Shown: piece after piece, positions 33,943-42,279 of the stretch
How the letters are laid out: each line of letters begins with the position of its first letter
How positions within the stretch are numbered: position 1 is the stretch's first letter
Origin: JAMOAW01 sp039908535
GTDB lineage: Bacteria > Pseudomonadota > Magnetococcia > Magnetococcales > JADFZT01
Length of the DNA stretch: 64,000 nucleotides
NCBI GenBank assembly: GCA_039908535.1
Contig: JAMOAW010000020.1
Location: 16,288-80,287 of the forward strand
Reading direction: 5' to 3'
Made by a program: the position numbers and the translations under genes
The notes under the pieces: generated by a model
What the model was told of the DNA's origin: nothing
Databases searched by the model: none
Seen by the model: the letters and a program-made list of their open reading frames with translations, nothing else

Positions 33943-34877
33943 ATGCACATATTGGTCGTGGGTGGGGCCGGATTTATTGGATCCCACATGATAAAAACCT
34001 TATCTCGACTGGGCATGTCGGTGGTCTGTCTGGATGATCTTTCGACCGGCTATCGGGATGCGGTTCGCTATGGAAAATTTATCTTTGGAACGCTTGCCGA
34101 TCGTGACATTTTAGACCGATTGTTTCAAGAGCAAAGATATGATGCGGTGCTGCATTTTGCCTCTTTTATTCAAGTTGGGGAGTCGGTGATTCATCCCGCC
34201 AAATATTATTTAAACAACTTTACCCATACCCAACAATTGCTGGACGCCATGGTACGGCATCAAGTGAACCATTTTATTTTTTCCTCGACCGCCGCGATTT
34301 TTGGGCAGCCATTACAGGAACGAATTGATGAACACCATCCCTGTCATCCCATCAATCCATATGGTCGCAGTAAATGGATGGTGGAGCAACTTCTTTCTGA
34401 TTATGAACAGGCTTATGGGTTACAATCGGTTTGTTTACGCTATTTTAACGCGGCTGGAGCCGATCCTGAAGGGGAGTTGGGGGAGCGTCATCTTCCTGAA
34501 ACCCATTTAATCCCGCTGATATTGCAAGTCGCTTCTCAACGATGTGAGGTTATATTCGAGATTATGTGCACGTTTTGGATTTATGTGATGCCCATATACT
34601 GGCATTAAATCGGCTGTTATCAGGCAAGGGAAGTGGTCGTTATAATCTTGGCAATGGGAATGGATTTTCTGTACATGAGGTCATTGATGCCGCACGTCGT
34701 GTGACTGGAAAAAAAATTCCAATATGTATTAAACCACGTCGACCAGGGGATTCTGTACGCTTGGTCGCCAATTCTGATCTTGCCAAAGCGGAATTAGGTT
34801 GGAAACCCGTGCGCATTGCACTGGAAACGATTATTGGCGATGCATGGAATTGGGAAAAAATCAACGCTTTAATTTAA
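33943..34877 (+). pseudogene. galE: UDP-glucose 4-epimerase disrupted by an internal out-of-frame deletion
   Basis: The first part (33943-34608) has the Rossmann start MHILVVGGAGFIGSHM, LDDLSTG, the Ser of FIFSSTAAIFG and the catalytic NPYGRSK, then RYFNAAGADPEGELGERH. The frame then leaves the family. The normal continuation resumes in another frame at about 34554 (RDYVHVLDLCDAHILAL) and runs to 34877. The ~13-14 residues that usually link these parts (the IFGTDYxTPDGT segment) are missing, so an internal deletion of about 40 bases (3n+1), not a single-base error, joins the two halves. The product would lack the C-terminal substrate-binding part. Start: ATG 33943 has GAGG six bases upstream. 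Confidence 0.85.
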
Positions 34878-34883
34878 GAATGC

Positions 34884-35046
34884 ACATGATGCCCTTGCGG
34901 GCAAAAAAAATCAAAGACCAAACCCTGGGGGATGAATCCCCCAGACCCCCTCTTTTTTTTAAAAATTAAAAAAAAAGGGTGGGGGGAATTGGGGGGCGGT
35001 TCTCTGCCCCCCCAAGGTCTTGATTTTTATTTTTATTTTTCCGATA
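34884..35046 (-). repeat. Full-length G/C-hairpin repeat, reverse orientation
   Basis: In reverse complement it shows every family part: left end TATCGGAAAAATAAAAATAA, ATCAAGACCTTGGGGG, a C-run/T-run centre, CTGGGGGATTCATCCCCCAG (34922-34941) and the right end TTTGCCCGCAAGGGCATCATG. It is convergent with the plus-strand galE. Confidence 0.88.
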
Positions 35047-35066
35047 GATAACAGCCCCCAAGCAAC

Positions 35067-35088
35067 AAAAAACCCGCACTAGTGCGGG
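35067..35088 (-). terminator. Intrinsic terminator downstream of tRNA-Asn
   Basis: On the minus strand the 16-base palindrome CCCGCACTAGTGCGGG (35073-35088) is followed by TTTTTTG. It lies 112 bases downstream of the tRNA 3' end and would end the tRNA transcript. Confidence 0.85.
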
Positions 35089-35096
35089 GATTGTAA

Positions 35097-35192
35097 CATG
35101 ATGCTCTGCGGGCAAAAAAGTCAAGATAAAAAAAATAGAATAATTGGGGGACTTTGCCCCCCAAACTCTTGATTTTTATTTTTCCAATACAT
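35097..35192 (-). repeat. Shortened G/C-hairpin repeat next to the tRNA-Asn 3' end
   Basis: In reverse complement: TATTGGAAAAATAAAAATCA, AGAGTTTGGGGGGC, a C-run, a short A/T stretch and the right end TTTGCCCGCAGAGCATCATG. It lies eight bases from the tRNA 3' end, between the tRNA and its terminator. Confidence 0.8.
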
Positions 35193-35200
35193 AAATTTTT

Positions 35201-35275
35201 TGGCTCCCCGGCGTGGACTCGAACCACGGGCCAGGTGGTTAACAGCCACCTGCTCTGCCACTGAGCTACCGAGGA
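35201..35275 (-). tRNA. tRNA-Asn (anticodon GTT)
   Basis: 75 nt including an encoded 3' CCA. The acceptor stem pairs TCCTCGG with CCGGGGA; the D-arm is GCTC/GAGC, the anticodon stem is GGTGG/CCACC with loop CTGTTAA (anticodon GTT), and the T-arm is CGTGG/CCACG with loop TTCGAGT. All four arms pair well. It has its own promoter and marks the boundary between the glycan region and the ribosomal block. Confidence 0.97.
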
Positions 35276-35299
35276 ATAATAATTACATTTACCAGAGAC

Positions 35300-35328
35300 A
35301 AATTAACAATATTCTAAATGAATGTCAA
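35300..35328 (-). promoter_or_regulatory. Promoter of tRNA-Asn
   Basis: On the minus strand TTGACA (35323-35328) is followed after 17 bases by TAATTT (35300-35305). The predicted start is about 18 bases before the mature tRNA 5' end. Confidence 0.7.
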
Positions 35329-35391
35329 GTTATTTCAAAAGAGATAATTTCAACTTATAAATAACCATATCGTTCATGAAATCAAAATTGT

Positions 35392-35418
35392 AAAAAAGAG
35401 GGGTTTACCCCCCTCTTT
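35392..35418 (-). terminator. Intrinsic terminator after rplQ, end of the ribosomal block
   Basis: On the minus strand GAGGGG pairs with CCCCTC around a six-base loop (stem arms 35398-35403 and 35410-35415) and is followed by TTTTTTAC. It lies about 20 bases beyond the rplQ stop codon. Confidence 0.88.
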
Positions 35419-35439
35419 CCTACATAGAGGTACAAATTA

Positions 35440-35817
35440 TCAAGCAACTTTTGGCTGCTCAACTCTCTCGACCAGTTCAATAAAAGACATTGGGGCACTG
35501 TCACCAAGCCGATATCTTGTTTGCATAATCCGAGTATAACCACCTGGCCGATCACGATTGCGTTCTGCAATATCAGAAAACAATTTATAAACGATATCTT
35601 TATCACGCAAAACGGCCAAAGCTTGACGTCTGGCATGGAGATCGCCTCTTTTGCCCAAGGTTATCACCTTGTCCGCGATACTTTTCAACTCTTTGGCCCG
35701 AGTGACTGTTGTTTCAATCCGCTCATGTCGTAAGAGACTCACGAGCATATTACTCAACATCATCTTCCGATGTGCTGAATTTAGACCTAATTTACGGTGA
35801 CTTACTGCATGTCTCAT
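35440..35817 (-). CDS. rplQ: 50S ribosomal protein L17
   Basis: 125 aa, the last gene of the alpha part of the block, ten bases after rpoA. The sequence starts MRHAVSHRKLGLNSAHRKMM, the L17 hallmark, and keeps the RHERIETTVTRAKEL segment. The length is normal. An intrinsic terminator follows it directly. Confidence 0.98.
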   Translation of the reverse strand: MRHAVSHRKLGLNSAHRKMMLSNMLVSLLRHERIETTVTRAKELKSIADKVITLGKRGDLHARRQALAVLRDKDIVYKLFSDIAERNRDRPGGYTRIMQTRYRLGDSAPMSFIELVERVEQPKVA

Positions 35818-35827
35818 AGGAGGACCC

Positions 35828-36853
35828 TTAAAAGTTCTCTTCTTCGAACTGCTTTGCCAGTTCTTCGATATTTTCGGGAGGCCAATTTTCCAAAACCAGC
35901 CCCAAAGTCAGGTCCATTTCATCCAAAACCTCTTTAATTTCATTCAGAGATTTACGACCAAAATTGGGAGTTTTGAGCATTTCTGCCTCAGTTTTCTGAA
36001 CCAAATCGCCAATATAAACGATATCATCGTTTTTCAGACAGTTCGCTGAGCGAACTGAAAGTTCGAGTTCATCCACTTTACGGAATAGATTTGGATTCCA
36101 TTTAGGGAGATTCTCTGCTTCAGCACCTTCAGCTATAGAAATATCATCAAAGTTGATAAATGGATTCAGTTGATTTTGCAATATTTTAGCAGCTAGTGCC
36201 AAAGCATCCTCAGGTGAAATCACACCATTTGTTTGAATTTCCATTATCAACTTATCATGGTCGGTTTGTTGACCAACACGTGCATTTTCAACTCTATAAG
36301 AGACTCGTTTAACAGGATTATAGCTACAATCCAAGGGAATCTCTCCGATAATACCACCCAGAGCATCATCTGATTCCCCTAAAGAAGCCCGGACATAACC
36401 TTTACCTGTCGTTACTGTCATGGTGATATTAAGTTTGCCATTTTTATTCATTGTAGCGATGTGATGGTCTTGATTTAATATTTCGATATCATGACCACAC
36501 TCAATCTGTTTAGCCAGCACATTTCCTTCGCCCTCGGCAACAAGGGTCAAAGTTTTGGTACCCGGCTTATGCATACGGATAGCTAATCCTTTCAAGTTTA
36601 GGATGATATCCGTCACATCTTCGAGCACACCGGGGATACTGGAAAACTCATGTAAAACACCTTCTATGCGGACACTTGAAATTGCCGCACCTTGTAATGA
36701 GGAAAGCAAAATACGTCTTAGTGCATTCCCTAATGTTGTACCGAAACCTCTTTCAAGAGGTTCAGCAATCAGGGTTGCTTTTTGCTTCATATCACCTTCC
36801 CCCACCATTTCAATGGTGCGGGGCTTTATGAGATCAGTCCAATTCCTATACAT
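35828..36853 (-). CDS. rpoA: RNA polymerase alpha subunit
   Basis: 341 aa. The N-terminal assembly domain contains LERGFGTTLGNALRRILLSS (beta/beta' docking). The C-terminal domain contains LSVRSANCLKNDDIVYIGDL and the NFGRKSLNEIKEVL helix that contacts UP-elements and activators. The length is usual for proteobacteria. It lies between rpsD and rplQ, as in E. coli. Confidence 0.98.
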   Translation of the reverse strand: MYRNWTDLIKPRTIEMVGEGDMKQKATLIAEPLERGFGTTLGNALRRILLSSLQGAAISSVRIEGVLHEFSSIPGVLEDVTDIILNLKGLAIRMHKPGTKTLTLVAEGEGNVLAKQIECGHDIEILNQDHHIATMNKNGKLNITMTVTTGKGYVRASLGESDDALGGIIGEIPLDCSYNPVKRVSYRVENARVGQQTDHDKLIMEIQTNGVISPEDALALAAKILQNQLNPFINFDDISIAEGAEAENLPKWNPNLFRKVDELELSVRSANCLKNDDIVYIGDLVQKTEAEMLKTPNFGRKSLNEIKEVLDEMDLTLGLVLENWPPENIEELAKQFEEENF

Positions 36854-36898
36854 CCATCTCCCCTGAGGCAGGCGTTTTTCATTAGTGCCAGGTGCCGG

Positions 36899-37525
36899 TT
36901 ACTTGGAATAAAGTTCGACGATCAAGTGCTCATTATAATCCGCTGGCAAATCACTGCGATCTGGATAAGAATGAAACACACCTGACATGGACTCAAGGCT
37001 CATATCCAACCAAGAGGGCAATCCACGTTTTAAGGCCATTTCCAGGGAACCACGAATACGCAAATGTTCACGTGCCTTTGGTTTAATCGTTATTCTATCA
37101 CCTGGTTTAACCAAGTAAGAAGCGATATTAACGAGTTGATCATTGACTAAAATTTGACTATGGCTAACAATTTGACGAGCTTCACTACGCGAAACTGCAC
37201 ATCCAAGTCGATAAACAACATTATCCAAGCGACGTTCAAGCAGCTGCAACAAATTTTCACCTGTTACCCCACGCATACGAACGGCCTTTACAAAATAACT
37301 ATGAAATTGATTTTCAAGTAATCCGTAGATTCTTTTAATCTTCTGCTTTTCGCGCAAATGTAAACCATAGTCTGAAACTTTTTTACGTCTTTGACCATGT
37401 TCACCTGGACCATAGTTACGCCTTTCTAAGGCACATTTGTCTGAAAGGCACTTTTCACCTTTAAGAAACAATTTTGCTCTCTCTGTACGACAGAGCCGAC
37501 ATTTTGATTCCAAATAACGAGCCAT
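36899..37525 (-). CDS. rpsD: 30S ribosomal protein S4
   Basis: 208 aa, MARYLESKCRLCRTERAKLF. It has the S4 domain with RLDNVVYRLGCAVSRSEARQ near the middle. The two N-terminal Cys pairs are partly kept (CRLC and, later, a single C in KCAL). S4 is a primary 16S rRNA binder and, in E. coli, represses the alpha operon; such control is likely here but no pseudoknot was verified. Confidence 0.98.
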   Translation of the reverse strand: MARYLESKCRLCRTERAKLFLKGEKCLSDKCALERRNYGPGEHGQRRKKVSDYGLHLREKQKIKRIYGLLENQFHSYFVKAVRMRGVTGENLLQLLERRLDNVVYRLGCAVSRSEARQIVSHSQILVNDQLVNIASYLVKPGDRITIKPKAREHLRIRGSLEMALKRGLPSWLDMSLESMSGVFHSYPDRSDLPADYNEHLIVELYSK

Positions 37526-37561
37526 TTTTTCAGTGGTCTCCAGAAACTTTTTTAAAAAAAA

Positions 37562-37954
37562 TCAAACCCGACGGCGCTTTGGTGGCCGACAGCCATTGTG
37601 AGGAATCGGTGTGACATCCTGAACAAAACCAATATTAAATCCAATTCCGGCCAACGCCCGCAAAGCGGACTCTCTTCCAGAACCAGGCCCCTTAAGCCGA
37701 ACATCAAGATTTTTCATGCCATGCTCCATGGCTCTTTTACCAGCCTCCTCAGCGGCCATTTGGGCAGCAAAAGGGGTAGATTTTCGTGAGCCTTTGAAGC
37801 CCTGAGCTCCAGATGATCCCCAAGAAATCACATTACCAATGGTATCGGTAATGGTGATAATGGTGTTGTTAAAGGTAGACTGAATATGTGCGACACCACT
37901 TGCAATATTTTTGCGTTCCTTTTTTTTTCTTACTACTTTTTGGGCCTTCGCCAT
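37562..37954 (-). CDS. rpsK: 30S ribosomal protein S11
   Basis: 130 aa with the typical GVAHIQSTFNNTIITITD start and the C-terminal DVTPIPHNGCRPPKRRRV. The Lys/Arg-rich N-terminus is as usual. It lies between rpsM and rpsD. Confidence 0.98.
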   Translation of the reverse strand: MAKAQKVVRKKKERKNIASGVAHIQSTFNNTIITITDTIGNVISWGSSGAQGFKGSRKSTPFAAQMAAEEAGKRAMEHGMKNLDVRLKGPGSGRESALRALAGIGFNIGFVQDVTPIPHNGCRPPKRRRV

Positions 37955-38006
37955 CTTATTTGCCTTCCATCCAATTTAACAAGCCAGATTTGCGAGGATT
38001 TTCGGA

Positions 38007-38372
38007 TTAACGCTTTCCGACTACTGATTTTCTGGGACCTTTGCGTGTACGTGCATTGGTATGAGTTCTTTGACCTCGGGTGGGAAGACCACGCCTATGT
38101 CTTAGCCCCCGATAACACCCCAGATCCATCAGTCGTTTGGTGTTCATAGCAACCTGACGACGCAGATCCCCTTCCACCTGAAAATCACTATCTATAATGG
38201 CACGTAACCGTGAAATATCTACTTCGGTTAATTCATTGGCCCGGATATCATAAGAAATTCCAGCTGTATCCAATATTCTCCGAGAAAGATGACGGCCAAT
38301 ACCATAAATATAGGTTAGACTAACCTCAATCCTTTTATTAATGGGGATATTTACCCCTGAAATTCGAGCCAC
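38007..38372 (-). CDS. rpsM: 30S ribosomal protein S13
   Basis: 121 aa, MARISGVNIPINKRIEVSLT, with the helix-two-turn-helix region and the basic C-terminal tail RGQRTHTNARTRKGPRKSV. S13 contacts the large-subunit head bridge and the P-site tRNA. First gene of the alpha group, after rpmJ. Confidence 0.98.
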   Translation of the reverse strand: MARISGVNIPINKRIEVSLTYIYGIGRHLSRRILDTAGISYDIRANELTEVDISRLRAIIDSDFQVEGDLRRQVAMNTKRLMDLGCYRGLRHRRGLPTRGQRTHTNARTRKGPRKSVVGKR

Positions 38373-38412
38373 CTTTAAACCTCCAAAGATTTTGGCAAAA
38401 AGAGGGGCGTCC

Positions 38413-38529
38413 TCATCCCTGCCGTTGCTTATGCTTCGGGCTCTTAACGCAGATGACCCGTACCACTCCTTTGCGTTTGATCACCATGCAATCTTTACAC
38501 ATCCGCTTTACTGATGCTCGGACTTTCAT
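38413..38529 (-). CDS. rpmJ: 50S ribosomal protein L36 (zinc-binding form)
   Basis: 38 aa, below most gene-calling length limits, read directly from the minus strand: MKVRASVKRMCKDCMVIKRK, then VICVKSPKHKQRQG. Cys11, Cys14, Cys27 and His32 or His33 form the zinc site, so this is the C+ form. GGAGA precedes the ATG. It sits between secY and rpsM, the gene order of E. coli, with no adk, map or infA between. Confidence 0.97.
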   Translation of the reverse strand: MKVRASVKRMCKDCMVIKRKGVVRVICVKSPKHKQRQG

Positions 38530-38650
38530 GTCCGTTTCTCCTTACTTTTTTATGATCTTAAGAACGTACTAAAAAAATACAGTTCTATCCATTCTCTCTC
38601 AAATTACAAAAACTAACATTTTACAAAATTTACCTGAATAACGCAAACAA

Positions 38651-39982
38651 TTATCGACGACCTCTGATTCGAGCCTTTTGCATTAAACCTTCATACTGAC
38701 GACTGATCAAAAATGACTGTATTTGTGCTGCTGTATCCATGGTTACCCCAACAACGATTAGCATGGAAGTTCCACCAAAATAGAAAGGGACATTATAATT
38801 TGCAATCAAAATTTCTGGTAATAAGCAAACTGAAGCAACATATAACGCACCGATTAAGGTCAATCTTGTTAGTATCGTATCCAGATATTCAGCAGTTTTA
38901 ATCCCTGGACGTATACCTGGAACAAATCCCCCATATTTTCTTAGATTATCTGCTGTCTCTTCGGGATTAAACACGATAGCCGTATAAAAAAAGCAAAAAA
39001 ATATGATCGCTATCGCATACAAAAGCATATAAGCAAAATGCCCAGGTGACAGATAACTTGCAAAAGTTTTAACACCTTCCCATGGTGCAAAATTTGCCAA
39101 TGTAACGGGAAACAAAATTATAGATGAAGCAAAAATCGGAGGTATAACACCCGCTGTATTTACCTTCAATGGGAGATGTGTATTTTCCCCTCCGACCATG
39201 AGCCGCCCACTAATCTGTCGTTTAGCATATTGAATCGTAATTCTACGCTGGGCTCGTTCCATAAATATTATAAAACTAGTAACAGCAACAGCCATCACCA
39301 AAAGAAAAATAACAAATAAGGGCTGCAAATCACCAGTTCGTGCCAACTGTAAAGTGTTTACTAAGGCTATAGGTAAATTGGCCACAATACCTGAATATAT
39401 GATGAGAGATATTCCATTACCAATCCCTCGTGCTGTAATTTGCTCACCAACCCACATAATAAAAGCTGTACCAGATGTCAACGTCAATACGGTCATCAGC
39501 CTAAAATGCCAACCAGGTTCAACAACAACATTCATACCACCCGCCTGCATGGATTCCAAACCATACGCTATACCGAAACCCTGAAAAATAGATAATAATA
39601 CGGTACCATAACGGGTGTACTGATTTATTTTTCGTCGACCAGACTCACCTTCTTTTTTCAATGTTTCAAGTTTAGGAATCACCGCTGTCATGAGTTGTAA
39701 AATAATCGAAGCGGAAATATAAGGCATTATCCCTAGAGCAAACACGGTCAAGCGAGAAAGCGCACCACCTGAGAACATGTTAAACATGCCCAAAAGTGTT
39801 CCTTGTTGCTGAGCAAAAAAAGCGGCCAACGCATGGGGATCTATACCCGGTGTTGGCACATGTGCACCAATTCTATAAACAATCAGCATACCCAAGGTAA
39901 AAGTCAATCGACTTCTTAGTTCAGGTATTCTACCTAGATTTGCCAAGCCTGCAAGGGGGTTTTGTGTCTCAGTACCTACCAT
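38651..39982 (-). CDS. secY: Preprotein translocase subunit SecY
   Basis: 443 aa inner-membrane channel protein with ten membrane segments expected for the family. Recognisable parts include the N-terminal cytoplasmic RIPELRSRLTFTLG, the plug region YRIGAHVPTPGI and the C-terminal cytoplasmic loop SRQYEGLMQKARIRGRR. Located between rplO and rpmJ. Confidence 0.98.
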   Translation of the reverse strand: MVGTETQNPLAGLANLGRIPELRSRLTFTLGMLIVYRIGAHVPTPGIDPHALAAFFAQQQGTLLGMFNMFSGGALSRLTVFALGIMPYISASIILQLMTAVIPKLETLKKEGESGRRKINQYTRYGTVLLSIFQGFGIAYGLESMQAGGMNVVVEPGWHFRLMTVLTLTSGTAFIMWVGEQITARGIGNGISLIIYSGIVANLPIALVNTLQLARTGDLQPLFVIFLLVMAVAVTSFIIFMERAQRRITIQYAKRQISGRLMVGGENTHLPLKVNTAGVIPPIFASSIILFPVTLANFAPWEGVKTFASYLSPGHFAYMLLYAIAIIFFCFFYTAIVFNPEETADNLRKYGGFVPGIRPGIKTAEYLDTILTRLTLIGALYVASVCLLPEILIANYNVPFYFGGTSMLIVVGVTMDTAAQIQSFLISRQYEGLMQKARIRGRR

Positions 39983-40003
39983 GGATTCATTTACCTATAT
40001 GTA

Positions 40004-40471
40004 TCAGTCTGAAACACGTTCTTCTGTAGCACGAGCAGTAACGACCTGCCCACCTGCCATTTGTACCTTGCTTAAGGCACTTTGAGACGCTTGATCAACA
40101 TGAATTTCAATAGGTTTAGTCAACTCACCATCACCTAAAAGTTTAATTGGTAAACCTTGTCCACGGATCAATCCCTTCGACTTAAGCTGCTCGGCACCAA
40201 TCACAGAGTTGGCTTCGAATTGCTCAAGATCGTTTACCTTAATGATCTCAAAAACCTTCTTAAAAATATTGTTGAATCCGCGTTTAGGTAAACGCCTTTG
40301 TAAAGGCATCTGACCACCCTCGAATCCAAGCTTATGAAATCCTCCAGCACGTGCCTTTTGGCCTTTATGTCCGCGACCGGCTGTTTTTCCAAGCCCTGAG
40401 CCTATACCACGCCCTTTACGCTTGCTGTCTTGTTTTGTACCGGTCAAACCCGGAAGTTGGTTCAGCTCCAT
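40004..40471 (-). CDS. rplO: 50S ribosomal protein L15
   Basis: 155 aa from ATG 40471 (MELNQLPGLTG); the frame is open to 40504 but those codons overlap the end of rpmD and are not typical. The N-terminal Gly/Lys-rich arm GRGIGSGLGKTAGRGHKGQK is the L15 signature. Confidence 0.97.
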   Translation of the reverse strand: MELNQLPGLTGTKQDSKRKGRGIGSGLGKTAGRGHKGQKARAGGFHKLGFEGGQMPLQRRLPKRGFNNIFKKVFEIIKVNDLEQFEANSVIGAEQLKSKGLIRGQGLPIKLLGDGELTKPIEIHVDQASQSALSKVQMAGGQVVTARATEERVSD

Positions 40472-40500
40472 TTTTTTGACGCCTTCGTAATATGTAAGCT

Positions 40501-40680
40501 TCAACCCACAAGGCGCACGAGATGGTGAACTTTCGCAACCATACCACGCACACAGACATTATCAGGCAATTCACGGATTTGGTTCATCTTTGTTAATCCC
40601 ATACCTTGAATCACAAGCCGATGTCTTGCAACTTGCCCTATAGGTGATTTATAAAGTTGTACTTTAATCGTTTTGGCCAT
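40501..40680 (-). CDS. rpmD: 50S ribosomal protein L30
   Basis: 59 aa from ATG 40680 (MAKTIKVQLYKSPIG); a longer frame from 40710 would overlap rpsE and adds non-family residues. The small alpha/beta protein keeps RLVIQGMGLTKMNQ and the typical length. Confidence 0.96.
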   Translation of the reverse strand: MAKTIKVQLYKSPIGQVARHRLVIQGMGLTKMNQIRELPDNVCVRGMVAKVHHLVRLVG

Positions 40681-40687
40681 GATGTCC

Positions 40688-41245
40688 TCAATTACTCTGA
40701 ACGTTCTCAACTAGTAATCCACGTTTGGCGGCAATCTCATCAGGAGAACGAATGGATTGTAATGCCTTAAACGTTGCTTTTACTAAATTGTGAGGATTTG
40801 ATGAACCAGTCGATTTTGCCAAAATATCGCGAATTCCAACGGCCTCAAAAACCGGCCTCATAGAACCTCCGGCGATAATCCCAGTACCTTCTGCAGCAGG
40901 CTTCAAAACAACTGCACCTGCACCATACTTACCAATGATTTCATGGTATAGGGTACGGCCATCTCGAAGTGCAATTTTGATCATATTTTTACGAGCTTTT
41001 TCAGTGGCCTTCCGTATTGACTCAGGAACCTCTTTGGCTTTTCCGAGTCCATACCCTATCATACCACTTCCATTCCCAACCAGCACGATAGCGGAAAAAT
41101 TGAAACGACTACCACCCTTAACAACCTTAGCGGTACGTTTTATGACCACCAGCTTTTCAATTAAATCGTCGCTGGGCTGCCACTCCTCTTTACGCTGATT
41201 GTTCCCTTGGGAGCGTTTTTCTCCTGGGGCGCGTGTATTGACCAT
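40688..41245 (-). CDS. rpsE: 30S ribosomal protein S5
   Basis: 185 aa. The N-terminal double-stranded RNA-binding fold contains VVKGGSRFNFSAIVLVGNG; the C-terminal domain has GAGAVVLKPAAEGTGIIAGG. The N-terminal ~20 residues are a poorly conserved basic extension. Confidence 0.98.
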   Translation of the reverse strand: MVNTRAPGEKRSQGNNQRKEEWQPSDDLIEKLVVIKRTAKVVKGGSRFNFSAIVLVGNGSGMIGYGLGKAKEVPESIRKATEKARKNMIKIALRDGRTLYHEIIGKYGAGAVVLKPAAEGTGIIAGGSMRPVFEAVGIRDILAKSTGSSNPHNLVKATFKALQSIRSPDEIAAKRGLLVENVQSN

Positions 41246-41306
41246 CTGTTCTCCTAATTTGCCTTATCCCTCGTATATGAAGGTTTAGACATCCGTACAG
41301 GGAAGT

Positions 41307-41672
41307 TTAAAAATCAAGTCCACCTTCACGGGCGGCATCAGCCAAAGCTTTTACGCGTCCATGATAAAGATAACCACCACGATCAAATACAACTTGGCTG
41401 ATATCTGCTGCCTTTGCTTTTTGTGCAAGCATTAAACCTACTTTACCAGCAGCATCTTTATTGCCACTATATTTTAATCCTTCTCGAACATCTTCATCCA
41501 AAGTGGAGGCAGACACAAGTGTTATTCCTTTTACATCATCAATAATCTGAGCATATATATGCTTTGCACTCCGAAATACTGATAATCGAGGACGATCTGT
41601 TCCTACTTGCCGAATTTTATAGCGAATTCGTCGCGCACGGGTAAGTCTTGAAGCATATGTATCTGTAGCCAT
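41307..41672 (-). CDS. rplR: 50S ribosomal protein L18
   Basis: 121 aa, 5S rRNA-binding protein, with RPRLSVFRSAKHIYAQIIDD and the C-terminal VVFDRGGYLYHGRVKALADA. Normal length. Confidence 0.98.
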   Translation of the reverse strand: MATDTYASRLTRARRIRYKIRQVGTDRPRLSVFRSAKHIYAQIIDDVKGITLVSASTLDEDVREGLKYSGNKDAAGKVGLMLAQKAKAADISQVVFDRGGYLYHGRVKALADAAREGGLDF

Positions 41673-41693
41673 CTAGCGAATGTCTCCCTATTC

Positions 41694-42227
41694 CTATTTC
41701 TTCTTTCCAACCTTACGAAGAACAAATTCACCGGTATATCGTACACCTTTCCCCTTATAGGGTTCCGGTGGCCTAAATTTACGAATATCCGCACAAACTT
41801 GACCTATCGTTTCAGGATTCATTCCATGTATGGACACAAAAGTATTCTTATCCACACTCGCGGTCACCCCATCAGGCAAAATAAAATCGATCGGATGTGA
41901 ATAACCAAGATTGAGTTTTAAGATGCTATCTGCAACTGTGGCACGATAGCCAACACCTATAATCTCCATCTCCTTGGTAAATCCCGTAGATACACCTGTG
42001 ACCATGTTCGCAAGTACTGAGCGCGATAGACCCCATACCGCACTATATTTACGACCTTCCAAACGTGGTTTGACAATCAATTGACCATCTTTCAGTTCAA
42101 TTTGCACATGGGGATGAAACGCCCTTGTCCATGTACCACGTTGGCCTTTAACAGTAATTTCTTGATCACGGATGTTCACCTCGACACCTGTCGGGACTAC
42201 AACCGGCTTTTTTCCAATTCTAGACAT
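41694..42227 (-). CDS. rplF: 50S ribosomal protein L6
   Basis: 177 aa, MSRIGKKPVVVPTGVEV, with two repeated domains and the C-terminal signature PEPYKGKGVRYTGEFVLRK. Normal length and place between rpsH and rplR. Confidence 0.98.
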   Translation of the reverse strand: MSRIGKKPVVVPTGVEVNIRDQEITVKGQRGTWTRAFHPHVQIELKDGQLIVKPRLEGRKYSAVWGLSRSVLANMVTGVSTGFTKEMEIIGVGYRATVADSILKLNLGYSHPIDFILPDGVTASVDKNTFVSIHGMNPETIGQVCADIRKFRPPEPYKGKGVRYTGEFVLRKVGKKK

Positions 42228-42279
42228 GACTCATCCTTAACCTGAAAGGGATTCACCTAACAGGAAACCCGGTTCAAGA

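Noticed and set aside
9400..34877. Insertion sequence or prophage
   Set aside because: No transposase, recombinase or phage structural gene can be read in either strand.
34566..34877. Separate small gene for the C-terminal part of galE
   Set aside because: Its start lies within the disrupted epimerase and it has no own ribosome-binding site; best read as the remnant of one gene.
9407..35192. Integron-like cassette array (hairpin element after each gene)
   Set aside because: The repeats lack GTTRRRY/RYYYAAC core sites, differ in orientation and no integron integrase is present; many genes overlap each other without an element between.
1676..35192. CRISPR array
   Set aside because: Repeats are 60-235 bp, unevenly spaced by whole genes and diverged; no cas genes are seen.
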